From: JAFAGX01 sp035623335
Lineage (GTDB): Bacteria; Acidobacteriota; Terriglobia; Terriglobales; Acidobacteriaceae
Assembly: GCA_035623335.1 (NCBI GenBank)
Contig: DASPTQ010000076.1
Span: forward strand, 1-64,000
Direction: 5' to 3'
DNA: 64,000 nucleotides
The position numbers were made by a program, and so were the translations under genes. Below, in pieces: positions 26,640-36,800 of this stretch. The notes beneath the pieces are model-generated. The model worked only from the letters and a program-made list of their open reading frames with translations, was not told where the DNA came from and made no database searches. Each line of letters begins with the position of its first letter. Positions within the stretch are counted from its first letter, which is position 1.

Positions 26640-27689
26640 TTAGGGAGTTACACGCACAAGCTTCGAATAGGACCGAAAACGCCATTGTAAATCGAGATGC
26701 CGAATAACTCTCAGCGACACTCGGGCGGCGAGAAAGGCGCGAAGTAATGCACGCATGCCCGGCAGCCTTTCTCCGATCGCGCGGGCTGGTCGGACAACTC
26801 CAGCGGCTCGCGTCCATTTGCATTCCTGTAGGAAAAGTTTGGCTGCCCTTTCTGCCTCATCCCAATTTCCACCGACAATGGACCGAATCACGCCTCGCAT
26901 GACTAACCCTCTTTTCAACTGGCGGTTGAGCGCCTCGGCCGCTTCCTCTCTCGCATCTGCAGGCACGTTTTCATCGCTTGCGAGTTTGGATACCATGCGG
27001 GGCAGTGCAGGCCAGACCCAGTCGAGACAGGTACGAGAGGTAATGCTACCGCCGTGGACGAGAAGGATGCCGCCCGGACGTTTGGAAACCACCACTGGGT
27101 AACGCGCAGCCACTTGCAGTTCGAAATCCATGTCGCAAGTTGGTCCGACCGACTGATCCCAGCCGTTCAACGCCTCCCATACTTCACGACGGATTAATAG
27201 GCCCGGTAGATCCGGGTTGCCGTAGCGAAGAATCGAGAGCATGCCTAACGGGGGTTGGAGCAAGCCCTCCGGCCACTGCAGGATAGGCGCATCGTGCGCG
27301 AACCCACCCGTACTCATCCTGATCGTCGCCAGGATTGACAACGCCGATTCCGGATACCGATGAAATCCCGCCAGCGCCGTCTCGAAAAAGCGTGGCAGCA
27401 CGATGTCATCGTCGGAGAGAAAGGAGAAAAAAGGCGTCGCAACCCGGTTTGCGCCATCCACGAAATTGGCCAGGCTCCCGATTCTCTGGCACCGCCGCAC
27501 GTACTCCACCCGGGAATCCTTTCGCCTGAGCTCGTCGACCATTTCCTCGGTTTCGTCGCCGGATGCATCGTCATAGACGCAAATACGAAAATCAGGAAAA
27601 GTTTGGTTGAGGACGCTGGTGATGGCCCGACGCAATGTCGCGGGCCTACGATAGGTAGGAATCACGGTGGTGATCAGGGGGCTAGACAT
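26640..27689 (-). CDS. GT2-family glycosyltransferase, copy A
   Basis: 349 residues from ATG 27689. GT-A fold: TVIPTYRRPATLRRAITSVL, VYDDASGDETEEMV (nucleotide-binding Asp), then PFFSFLSDDDIVLP carrying the DxD-like acidic triplet, and GWDQSVGPTCDMDFEL with the ED-type catalytic region. The C-terminal ~100 residues end LQWRFRSYSKLVRV. It is clearly paralogous to copy B at 28227-29267, including the same C-terminal phrase. It should add one sugar to the repeat unit from a UDP- or GDP-sugar. Confidence 0.86.
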   Translation of the reverse strand: MSSPLITTVIPTYRRPATLRRAITSVLNQTFPDFRICVYDDASGDETEEMVDELRRKDSRVEYVRRCQRIGSLANFVDGANRVATPFFSFLSDDDIVLPRFFETALAGFHRYPESALSILATIRMSTGGFAHDAPILQWPEGLLQPPLGMLSILRYGNPDLPGLLIRREVWEALNGWDQSVGPTCDMDFELQVAARYPVVVSKRPGGILLVHGGSITSRTCLDWVWPALPRMVSKLASDENVPADAREEAAEALNRQLKRGLVMRGVIRSIVGGNWDEAERAAKLFLQECKWTRAAGVVRPARAIGERLPGMRALLRAFLAARVSLRVIRHLDLQWRFRSYSKLVRVTP

Positions 27690-27790
27690 GGCTTTCAATG
27701 AGAGCCTGGCGTCGGCTGATCATCTGTGCTGTTCTGCGGACAACGTGCGCAGGTGCCTATCGTGAGACACCTAGCCAGCTGGGTCGAAAA

Positions 27791-28057
27791 TCACTGCGCT
27801 GGTGCTGGAGCATTTGGAACAACAGTCGACGGTTCGACCCGATAGCCTAGCTTTTGCGGTTCGCGGATCATCTTCCGGGTGCGCTGGCATTTCGACGTTT
27901 GCCTCACCGCTGGACCGCGTTCTTCGTAAATAACTCCCTGATGGACCATCAACCAGATGAGGTGGCAAAGGCGATGAGCAATGGCTCCTATGGTTTGATG
28001 GTGCCCTAAGCACCGCACCAGCCGACGATACATGATGCGGAAAATGGTTGCTTTCAT
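27791..28057 (-). pseudogene. IS110-family transposase remnant (C-terminal part)
   Basis: An 88-residue frame reads like the end of an IS110/Transposase_20 protein: RRLVRCLGHHQTIGAIAHRL, then IWLMVHQGVIYEERGPAV and MIREPQKLGYRVEP. Family proteins end with a similar 'IAH..L..IIY..L...Y.DLG....RL...L..LGY.V'. The N-terminal catalytic DEDD part is absent. The fragment sits exactly between the two paralogous GT2 genes. The identification is by motif memory and needs a search. Confidence 0.6.
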
Positions 28058-28226
28058 CCTGACCGCAGCTTCTTATATCTCTGCGGCCCTTGAGCTTGGG
28101 ATTTACAGTACGGGGCTAAAATCAGGTAGCATCGACTCCTCCGCCACAGCGCAGTAAGAAGGGAGAAACCTAACAACGACCAACTCAGCTTGATTTCACG
28201 AACCTAGCCCAGCAAATATCCTCAAC

Positions 28227-29267
28227 CTAGACATGCAGAAATTTGGCGTAGGACCGGAAGCGCCATTGCAGGCTCACACTTCGTGCGGCCCTTACTCCGG
28301 CTCTGAGAGCCAGCGGCGCACGGAAAAGCTTGCGTGTACCAGGTAGTCTCTGAGAGAGAGAGGCAGCGGTCCGTATCAGTCGCGCAACCTGGACGCGCCC
28401 GCATTCCTGCTCCAAAAGGTCTGCGGCCTTTGTCGCATTCGCCCATTCGCCATCACTAATGGAGCGGAAACCGCCTCGCATCACTAGGTCTCGCTTCATC
28501 CACCGGGTTAGCCGTTCTGTGGCTTCCGCCGTTGCTGCTGCAGTCAGGTTCATATCCTTCAGCTTCTTGATGATGCGTGGTATGGGCCAGATCCACTCGG
28601 GGCCCACAGTCTGGACACTGAACGAGCCGGGGTGCATGACTTGGATGGCCCCGCACCGCCGGGAAACCACGATCGGCATACGGGCGGCTACCCGCAGATC
28701 GAAATCTACCTCCTCGATCGGGATCGTCATTTTGTCAAATCCCCCAACTTCCTGCCACGCATCCTTCCGAATCAACATGGCTTGTAGGCCAGGGTTGCCG
28801 TAACGAAGGGTGCAGAGGGCACCATGCGGGGGCATCAGCAGGCCCTCCGGCCATCGCAGAACATTTGCCGGGAATACAAAGCCGCGGGGAGTCATCGAGA
28901 TCGTCGACAGAATTGACATCCCGGCTTCCGGGTACCTCTGGAATCCGGCGAGGGCAACCTCGAAGAAGTTCGGGAGCATGACGTCGTCATCCGGGAGAAA
29001 TGAAAAAAAAGGTGTCTCTACGCGGTCGGCACCATCCACAAAGGTCGCGGTCATGCCCAGGTTGCTTTGGTGGCACAGGTACTCGACCCGTGAATCCTTT
29101 TTTCTTAATTCTTCTACTACTTCTGCTGTCTCGTCACCTGATGCGTCATCGTAAACGCAGACTCGAAAATGGGGGTAAGTTTGCTTCAAAACACTGTGAA
29201 TCGCGCGGCGCAGCATAGTAGGCCGCCGATATGTGATTACAACAGCCGTGATGGCAGGGATCGGCAT
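28227..29267 (-). CDS. GT2-family glycosyltransferase, copy B
   Basis: 346 residues from ATG 29267, chosen because it matches the start of copy A; a GTG at 29357 would put a strong hairpin inside the reading frame. Motifs: TAVVITYRRPTMLRRAIHSV, VCVYDDASGDETAEVV, PFFSFLPDDDVMLPNFF and IEEVDFDLRVAARMP. The end is LQWRFRSYAKFLHV. It shares most motifs and overall length with copy A, so the two arose by duplication and then diverged. It probably adds a different sugar or linkage in the same glycan. Confidence 0.86.
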   Translation of the reverse strand: MPIPAITAVVITYRRPTMLRRAIHSVLKQTYPHFRVCVYDDASGDETAEVVEELRKKDSRVEYLCHQSNLGMTATFVDGADRVETPFFSFLPDDDVMLPNFFEVALAGFQRYPEAGMSILSTISMTPRGFVFPANVLRWPEGLLMPPHGALCTLRYGNPGLQAMLIRKDAWQEVGGFDKMTIPIEEVDFDLRVAARMPIVVSRRCGAIQVMHPGSFSVQTVGPEWIWPIPRIIKKLKDMNLTAAATAEATERLTRWMKRDLVMRGGFRSISDGEWANATKAADLLEQECGRVQVARLIRTAASLSQRLPGTRKLFRAPLALRAGVRAARSVSLQWRFRSYAKFLHV

Positions 29268-29352
29268 GTTATCAATAGGACGATGCGGAGGAGGCCATCG
29301 GCTAGTTCGCTTTCCACCCTTCGTCGACCGATAAGCCGTGCCCAGCGTGGAA

Positions 29353-29371
29353 CCCACACCTTAGGTGTGGG
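29353..29371. repeat. REP-like perfect palindrome
   Basis: CCCACACC-TTA-GGTGTGGG is a perfect 8-bp hairpin with a 3-nt loop, in the gap before GT2 copy B. It has no U-tract. Such palindromes resemble REP or IS200/IS605-type ends; I noticed no second copy in this window. Confidence 0.5.
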
Positions 29372-29522
29372 ATGGAGGTTCGCCCGCAACCAGCAATTCT
29401 CTAGCGTGGGATGCGTTGGTTCCGTCGAGGAACACCGGGTTTCAGGTTGTGGACCGAAATCTTCTAGACAGCCGGCATCTCGCCCGGCTAAGCACCAAGA
29501 ACGCCACTCATCAAGTCCACTG

Positions 29523-30884
29523 TTAGCTGGCTTTCTCTCCTCGTAGGCCTCGTCCGCGAGATGTCCAACGAAAGGCGTACTCCATCCACTTATTTCTGAT
29601 CTCCTGAGCTAGCTGCTTCCTGGGGTTGTCTGGATCCACGCGCCGCCAAGAAGCGTTCCCCAGCACCCAAGTTGAGCCAGCAGCTAGCGCCAGTATCATG
29701 CCTCCAAGCATTATTACCGCTCGGTGAGGGCCGGATTTTTTCTCCGGGACGACAGCGACGTCGAGAACCTTCACGACCGGCGTCTCCTTAGCCTCTTCGA
29801 TCTTGGCTAATTCATACTGCTCAGTCAGCAACTCATACACGGTCTCCTGGATCTTGTTCTCCCGGTAAAGATCAGTCCAGCGAACTCCCAAAAGCGGCAA
29901 CTTACGAATCGAGGGGAACACCTGCTGCGAGTTGGGATCGTCCGAACTAGGACCGGATCCGCCAACTTTATTCAGTTGGCGCTGCAGTTCGTCTACCCGA
30001 GCCCGCATGGAACGGACGCGGACGTTGTTTGGGCTGTAGATCTGTTCTAGTCCTTCCAGTTCCGACTGAGCGGCTATGAGCTGCCCCTGCAGAACCGCCG
30101 CTGCCTCGACGGTTGCAGCGCCCTGCTCCTTGATGTCCAGCGTCGCGTTCTTGCTGGCATACTCGCTGAATTGTTCTGAGGCTCTCTCGAGATCCAGTTT
30201 CGCACTCTTCAGCCTCTCCTCGATAAAGACCCGCTCGCGATGGGCGGCGGAAGTATTCACGTTGGCGGAGATACGATCCAATTCTTCCACATAAGCTTGC
30301 GCGATCTGTGTAGCCCGGTTAGGATCACTGTCCGTCACGGTAACCCCGATGACGCCGCTCTTGCGATCCTGCGTAATCGAAGTGCGTTTGGCAAGTTGTT
30401 TGCGCGCGCCTTCCCAATACCGAGTACCGTAGACCTTACGCAAATCGAACCGTGCAATGATGTGATCCTTTACGGTGCGGCTACGCAACATCTCAACAAA
30501 CACTGCTCCCGGATCCTTGATCCCAAGCAGCTCGCCAGCAAGGCCTCCCATAGCCGACTCTCCCAAACTGCCCCCTCCCGGCCCTGCCATCGCCGCCATC
30601 ATCATCGCGGTCATCCCCGTACCCGACTTCGGATCGGGAGGCATGAGCTGGGTAGTTGATTCGAATTGTTTTGGCATCAGAAAGGCTGCGATCGTGGCGA
30701 TAACCAAACCACCAAGCATCCAGCGCCCGAGCAGACGCCGATCTAACCAAAGCAGCCATGCCCACTCGAAGTCATCCGCTTGCTCGACCTCGATTAGATT
30801 CTCGTCGGCACCCAGGGTCGAGGCATGCACTGCCTCTTCTGACAACTGCTGAACTGAACTCTCAACCCCACTAGATGGTTGCAC
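29523..30884 (-). CDS. Wzz-like polysaccharide chain-length determinant (GNVR domain, no kinase)
   Basis: 453 residues. Two membrane segments, near residues 55-70 (WMLGGLVIATIAAFLMP) and 400-420 (AVIMLGGMILALAAGSTWVL), flank a long periplasmic coiled coil (about 190-300). An unusual Met/Gly-rich insert follows the first segment (TAMMMAAMAGPGGGSLGESA). The GNVR-type segment is PLLGVRWTDLYRENKIQETV, followed by PVVKVLDVAVVPEKKSGP. There is no Walker-type tyrosine kinase domain. It should set polymer length together with the polymerase and exporter. Start GTG, with GGTGAGG five nt upstream. Confidence 0.87.
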   Translation of the reverse strand: MQPSSGVESSVQQLSEEAVHASTLGADENLIEVEQADDFEWAWLLWLDRRLLGRWMLGGLVIATIAAFLMPKQFESTTQLMPPDPKSGTGMTAMMMAAMAGPGGGSLGESAMGGLAGELLGIKDPGAVFVEMLRSRTVKDHIIARFDLRKVYGTRYWEGARKQLAKRTSITQDRKSGVIGVTVTDSDPNRATQIAQAYVEELDRISANVNTSAAHRERVFIEERLKSAKLDLERASEQFSEYASKNATLDIKEQGAATVEAAAVLQGQLIAAQSELEGLEQIYSPNNVRVRSMRARVDELQRQLNKVGGSGPSSDDPNSQQVFPSIRKLPLLGVRWTDLYRENKIQETVYELLTEQYELAKIEEAKETPVVKVLDVAVVPEKKSGPHRAVIMLGGMILALAAGSTWVLGNASWRRVDPDNPRKQLAQEIRNKWMEYAFRWTSRGRGLRGEKAS

Positions 30885-31257
30885 GCTACCTCACCCGTTA
30901 TTCACCGCGCGGAAAGTGGACAAGTTATCCTACCTAAACTCGCTACAGAATAGGCAGTGGACTCGCCCTGCCTAACCCATTCCGGCGAAACTTCCCGCAA
31001 TCAACCGCTAAGCTTTTTTCATGATCCTTGGGATAGAAGCGGACATGAGGAGCCGGATCGCCGCTCAACTATTCTACCGCATCGCGGGTCGCGTAGGAGT
31101 TTTGCCTCTCGCACGCCAGTTTTTCCTCGCTCAACGCAGCGTAACTCGACTCACCCAGCGCGCAATAACCCTGCACGCTTGGTCTTCACCCCGCTGCTAT
31201 TGGAAAGTTTCAAGGGCTGGATCAGCCCGACCTGCCTCGAACGTGGACCTCACTCAT
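30885..31257. other. Intergenic gap inside the polysaccharide locus
   Basis: No gene is recognised in these 373 nt between the Wzi-fusion stop and the Wzz start. No hairpin with a U-tract was seen on the minus strand, so read-through of the operon is possible. A promoter for the Wzz gene could lie here. Confidence 0.35.
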
Positions 31258-33813
31258 CTATTGCTTAGCCCCACGGAATCCTGCACGGGGATAGAAGGTT
31301 AGCTGTACCGAAGCGGTCTCGTTAGATTGCCGGACCGCATTCAGCACTGGAAACATCCATTGCTCGTACTGGAACCCGCCTGAGAGCGAAAGATTGTGCC
31401 CCAACAGGAACTCGCTCGTTGCCGAATAGTCGGCCAGGCGCCCGCCACCAATCAGCTTTTGCCAAGAAGTCTGCAACCGGTATCCCAATTGCACTTTGTT
31501 ACGCGGGGAAAGCCAGTAGGTTAGCCAACCCTCTCCCCCCCGGCCCACTCGCCCGAATGGGCTTCCCATCAGGACACCGTTGCTGGCATAGCCATCGCGA
31601 TAGCGACGCTGATCAAAATACACAAAACCCGGTGCGAATTCTGGGACGCCATTGGTGAAATCTTGGGTGCGGGATTCGTTGAACCCCTCGGCACGCAAAT
31701 CCAGTTTCGGAAGCTTGGGTATTCGAGGCAGGTAGATTCCAGGGTTCACGCTCGCGCGCGTTGATCCGATGGGGGAAAACTCATCGACCACTAGGGAATC
31801 AAGGTAAACGGTCAACCAATCTTCCAAGCGGGGGATTCGAAACGTGATGTCGGCCTGCGAGATTCGTTTGCCGGGGTTGTTGGCGGGATTGGGCGAATGG
31901 ATGTAGTACGTGCGGAAATAATTACCGAAGGTCACCGGAAGACCCGGTCCGCCAAACATCGCCGTTATGCCCATCCCGAACTCGAGGTTCCGTGCGGGCT
32001 GGAAGCTAATCTTCGCGCCGTGGATAAAAGGCTGGGGAACGATATTCGGGCCAACGACGTGCTCAGCAGCTTGAGTGTCAGCGGGGAATGCCTGGCAAGT
32101 AGGAGCCGTGCAATATTCCCAATGGTGGCCGGACAGTTGCCCAATAAAATATTCATAACGCGTTGGCCCGAAAACCTTAGAAATCCCCGGGATCTTGTGG
32201 GGACGGACATCATCGAGTCTTACCATGGGAAACGGAGCCGCGTTGTTACTCATCAGAAAGGGGCCGGACTGACCTGGCCCCAGCCACAAACTCTGAATGC
32301 CAAATGAAACCTGGAGATTATTGATGTTGATCGACGCCATCGTGTCGAGCAGTTCAACCTGATTCGCTTGCGCGGTTCCGTTCGCCAGCGGTGGAACGAA
32401 ATTGGCGGCTGCCACCGCGTCCTGAACTGGCTGCGAATAGGATGGCATGGCGGGCGCATGTTGATATTCTGCGCGCAGATAGAACGCTACCGGTCCGGCT
32501 TCCGCGTCTGCCGTGGTTCCGGTGACGTTATTGAAGCCGGTCCAGTAAGGTCGGCCATAATCGTTGACGATCGTCTGTCCAAAATTGAATGCGTCTCGGA
32601 GAGGAGTGCCGATGATTCCCGTGGCCCGGGTGTATACCGACTCCACCTGAGCGCCGACATTCGGAGCTCCTTCCAATCTTGCCAGTTCCGGAGCGAACTC
32701 CTGGGTCAAAGTCGCGTAGAGCCTTCCTACACTGCCCTCCTCAACACCATTGTCTGGGAATTTGTCCGAAGCATCGTCGAGCAGGCTCGCACATGCCATG
32801 CGCGTCCAAGGGCGCATTCCCAGAACCTGCGATTGCAGATAGCCCAAAGCGATCAGGCGTTGGAGCGCCGGATAAATCCAGCTATCGAGCGGCACATAAG
32901 GCGATGCCATGTAGTCGGGGTTCCGCAACTTCTCTCCGTTCTTTTCCTCTATGAAGTTTCCCCATCCTGAGCCGCCGACTTCCGGATCGTGGTGAGCGCG
33001 GTAAACTTGGCGAGCGAAATACCAGCCCAAGGCACTACCAACCAGGACGTCGGATGGAAAGTGCTGCTTGGCGGTTACGCGAGTCACGCTGACGCCGGTA
33101 GCCAGTCCATACGCGGCCGCCTGGCTGATCCAACCCGGATATTCATGGGCCCACACGCTGGCGATCGACCAGGCAATAGCCGCGTGTTCAGAGGGAAACG
33201 AATAGCCGCCGGTGAAGAAATCGCCATTGCCGTTCCCCTGATAGGGACGTGGTCGCTGCGTCGTCGCTTTGAGCAAGTACGCCACACCCGTCGAGTTAAT
33301 AGCGGCTTCAGCACTCAGCAAACCAGCTTCCCACAGATGGTCATCGCGTTTCAGATGACCCAGCATCAAGGACGCACCGCCCAGCCCGACAAAAGCGTAA
33401 GTCGTGTAGTTGGAAAATGTCTTGCTCACAGCCACGTGGCCTGCAGGCACCTGCTTTGCCCACCAGCTGTCACTGGCGATAAAGGCTGCGAGTATGCCGG
33501 CCGAGGGAACAATCCACTTGAGATCATTCACCTTAAGCTGCGTCGGAACCAGCCAGAACTGCCGCTGATCTTCTGCCAGGTGCTTGAGAAAGGGCGAAAC
33601 CAGGTGGTTCTCCGGATCCACACCCGGCTGCAGCCAACCCCTGACATGACCATCTTCGCGACTGGACAGTGCCCTAGGGAAGGCTTGGTCCGGTACGGCC
33701 GATTGTTGCTTTCCCGCGGCGGATTCTTGCTGGTTGCCGTCAGCGGACTGGCCAAGGGCGGACAGTACGCTGAGCAGCAGGGTTGCTAACAAAATCCACT
33801 TCACACTCCCCAT
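31258..33813 (-). CDS. PAP2 phosphatase - Wzi capsule-assembly fusion protein
   Basis: 851 residues from ATG 33813 (longer frames would run into the exporter gene). A signal peptide (MGSVKWILLATLLLSVLSAL) comes first. A PAP2 lipid-phosphatase domain spans about 100-270, with KATTQRPRP, YSFPSEHAAIAW and SVTRVTAKQHFPSD, keeping the Lys/Arg, His and Arg/His/Asp catalytic residues. From about 300 to the end is a Wzi-like outer-membrane beta-barrel region (VNDYGRPYWTGFNNVTG, IQSLWLGPGQSGPF, GPTRYEYFIGQLSGH). The PAP2 half could recycle undecaprenyl pyrophosphate; the Wzi half anchors polymer at the surface. It lies 55 nt after the exporter gene. Confidence 0.87.
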   Translation of the reverse strand: MGSVKWILLATLLLSVLSALGQSADGNQQESAAGKQQSAVPDQAFPRALSSREDGHVRGWLQPGVDPENHLVSPFLKHLAEDQRQFWLVPTQLKVNDLKWIVPSAGILAAFIASDSWWAKQVPAGHVAVSKTFSNYTTYAFVGLGGASLMLGHLKRDDHLWEAGLLSAEAAINSTGVAYLLKATTQRPRPYQGNGNGDFFTGGYSFPSEHAAIAWSIASVWAHEYPGWISQAAAYGLATGVSVTRVTAKQHFPSDVLVGSALGWYFARQVYRAHHDPEVGGSGWGNFIEEKNGEKLRNPDYMASPYVPLDSWIYPALQRLIALGYLQSQVLGMRPWTRMACASLLDDASDKFPDNGVEEGSVGRLYATLTQEFAPELARLEGAPNVGAQVESVYTRATGIIGTPLRDAFNFGQTIVNDYGRPYWTGFNNVTGTTADAEAGPVAFYLRAEYQHAPAMPSYSQPVQDAVAAANFVPPLANGTAQANQVELLDTMASININNLQVSFGIQSLWLGPGQSGPFLMSNNAAPFPMVRLDDVRPHKIPGISKVFGPTRYEYFIGQLSGHHWEYCTAPTCQAFPADTQAAEHVVGPNIVPQPFIHGAKISFQPARNLEFGMGITAMFGGPGLPVTFGNYFRTYYIHSPNPANNPGKRISQADITFRIPRLEDWLTVYLDSLVVDEFSPIGSTRASVNPGIYLPRIPKLPKLDLRAEGFNESRTQDFTNGVPEFAPGFVYFDQRRYRDGYASNGVLMGSPFGRVGRGGEGWLTYWLSPRNKVQLGYRLQTSWQKLIGGGRLADYSATSEFLLGHNLSLSGGFQYEQWMFPVLNAVRQSNETASVQLTFYPRAGFRGAKQ

Positions 33814-33868
33814 CAGAATCCGAACCCCACTGCGATCGACGCTTATCGGACCTTCACGCTCGGAGCCA

Positions 33869-36800
33869 TCAATGCGTCGCGTAGTAGGCCGAAATGGCAA
33901 TGGCTGACCCGATGGAGGCTGCAATCTGCGCAATCGCCATGGTGGATTTGAACTTGTTACTGAACGAGTAAATCTGTTCCGGTACAACCACCATGTCGCC
34001 GGGGCGCATTTCTGTGCCTTCGACACCACCGCTTAGCAGCCCACCCGGCCCACCGGCGATCGAACCATCGGCGCGAATCACGAATGTGCCTTTCTTATTT
34101 GCCATCGCGGTTGGACCACCTGCTTGTTGCAAGTACCAACCGGCATTCTTACCCGGCTTATAGGTGATCCCGGTCGGGTTATACACCGACCCATCCACCA
34201 CCACCATGCTGGGCCTCTTGGGAATGTAGATCTTATCTCCCGGCCGCAGTTGCACATCGGCCTGGGTTTTCTGCCAGTGCTGAATGTCGGAGGAAATATG
34301 GATGACCAAACGGCCAGCCGGGGGGGTATTCTGGAGATTCTCAATCGTCCTCTTATATTGCAGTACAGTTGCTTTTGCCTGTGCCTGATCATCCGCATCC
34401 ATCTCCGGAACAAGCTTGACGGTCTTGGCCTCCGCTTTAATGCGCTCGATCAAATCCGCTCGGTTTTTCTCTTCCAGCTCCCTCAATTCAACTCGCTCAA
34501 AAATCGCCCCGTACGGGTAGGCGGTGGGAAGAAATCCTCCGGCACGAGCAATGACAGAACTGAGGCGCTCACCCGGCTGAATGCCGTACCCACCAGGATG
34601 TGCGACCTCCCCCAGGACCTGGATCGTGGCTCCCAAGTCCTGCCAACCGGAGATTTCGCCGATGGTCAGGACATCGCCATCCCGTAACCGAACATCTGCG
34701 TCGGCCTCGCCTTGCATCGCCTTTGCAATCGGCACGTTAACGTGGTCACTCACCACTCTGGTGCCTTGCTCCACCTCATAGCGCGTGAGGTCCGCTTCCT
34801 CCGTATAAGCGCCGCGCTTGAAACCTCCAGCCAGCTGCACCAAGCCGGCGGCCGTCATGTTTTCGCCAAGAGGATATTTTCCAGGGCGCGCCACCTGCCC
34901 TTCGATGCTCACCATGGGGGGATCAACTTTGTTGAGATCCCGTTGGACGAACACGCGATCCTTGGGCTGCAGCATAATGTTGTACTTCTGATCGCCTGCG
35001 AGCGCCTTTCCGAGGTTCACGCTGAGCACCTCAAGGTTGCCATTGCTCGTCTTGCGATAAATCTGCACATCGTCGAGCAGAGCATCGTGCGTGGTACCGC
35101 CCGCCAGATAGATCGCATCTCGCAGATGCGGCAACCCGTTGGTTAGATGATCACCCGGATCTCGCACTTCCCCGCTGATGGTCACAATCGGCGGGTCCTC
35201 GAAGTCGTACTTACTGAATACCCGCACCGTATCGAAGGGCTTGAGGATCAAATCCTGATCTTTACCCGCAAGAGCGTCTCCGAGGTTAAACGCCAACACT
35301 ACAGGAGTGTAGTCGGGCGCGTTCAAGCGGATGATCTCGGCGTGAATGTTGGAGGGCTCCGGCAAGACATCCTTGTAGGACTTGATGAGATCGGTTACCT
35401 TCATACCCTCGGTGTAGGCGAACTTGCCCGGTCGCGACACATATCCGTCCAAGTACACGGTTTTCTCCGTATAGGGGAGGATGGGTGTGATCTTGACTTT
35501 GTCTCCCACTTGGACCTTAAAATCCTCGAGCGCTTGCGTGACCTGCTGCTGGTTGTTGGTCTCGGGTATGTCCAATCGCAGCATGGTACGGCTCTCATGG
35601 CTCTCAATGCGCTCGAGGTCCACGTGACGCAAGGTTCCTGTCGGCAGCACGCCGCCGGCGAGTTGTAAGACCTCGGCGAGATTGGTTTCCTCATTGAGTT
35701 CATAAATGGCGGGTCGTCGCACCATCCCTTCGACGGTGACTTCCCCCTTCAACGGAGGCACCACAATGGTGTCACCCGCCTCCAGTCGTTGCAGGTTCCC
35801 GGTGATGCCATGGAGCAAAAGGTCGTAAACGTCGACTTCTTGGACCCGCTCTTTACCACGATAGTGCTCGAGAAGGCGCAATGAACCGGCGGATGTTGGT
35901 CCACCGGCGACGAACAACGCATTGAGCGGCGTGGACAGCGAACTCACATCGTAGGCGCCCGGCCGCTCCACGTCCCCAACGACATAAACGCGAACCGTGC
36001 GAATCCGAGCCAGCGAAACATCCGCGTCCACGTCACGGAACTCGCCGCGCAAAGCAGCCCGGACTATATGTTGAACGTCCCCCAGATTCCGCCCTGCGAC
36101 TTCGACGGCTCCAACTTCCGGCAAGGCAACCCGCCCTTCGCGATCTACAATCCTTTGCAGCCGCTGCGAAATTCCGCCGGACAGGATGATCGTCAACCCG
36201 TCTCCCGGTCCGACTACGTAATCCGGCCCCGCGGGCATGTCCATCGGAAGTTCATCGGAGTTCCCCGTGCCATTGCGAAATACATCCTCGCCGAAGCGCT
36301 CCAATCGCAGCGAACGCCTTGAATATTGCGCATAGAGATCGTAGAGCGAAGGAACATCAGCGTAGGGATTGGGAGGATGGCGCAGCTTGGGCTGCAGGTT
36401 AGGCTTGGGCTGGATGTAATAGGGAACCTGCGGGCGCATTTGGTTTTCGAGACGCGGTGGCTGAGGTGCCAACTCACGTCGACCCGCCGTCAAGGACGCC
36501 AGGGGTGAGCTGCCGGAAGAGCCCAACGAAGGCGGCAGAGTTAGGCCGGAAACGCCAGTCCCAGGAACACTAGACTCTGCTCCGGGCATCCCTTTCCTGA
36601 AAAGTGTAGACGAGCCATCGGTCTGATTGGCATTGAGCAAGGTGGGGAGCTCTCCCGGCTGGATGGCAGCCATTTGGCTCTCATCCGCGTCCAACCCGAA
36701 ATAGTCGCCATATTGCAATTGCGTCATCTCAAGCTGGCGACGGTAGTCCGGCGGTTGGCTCTGGGGTGCGCCCTGCGAAGGTGGGTAGGTCTGTTGCGGG

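Noticed and set aside
33814..34029. 72-codon upstream extension of the PAP2-Wzi protein
   Set aside because: It overlaps the end of the exporter gene and lacks a signal sequence; the signal peptide begins at 33813.
34124..35668. Plus-strand frames of 140-190 codons opposite the exporter gene
   Set aside because: No family motif; they mirror the SLBB protein.
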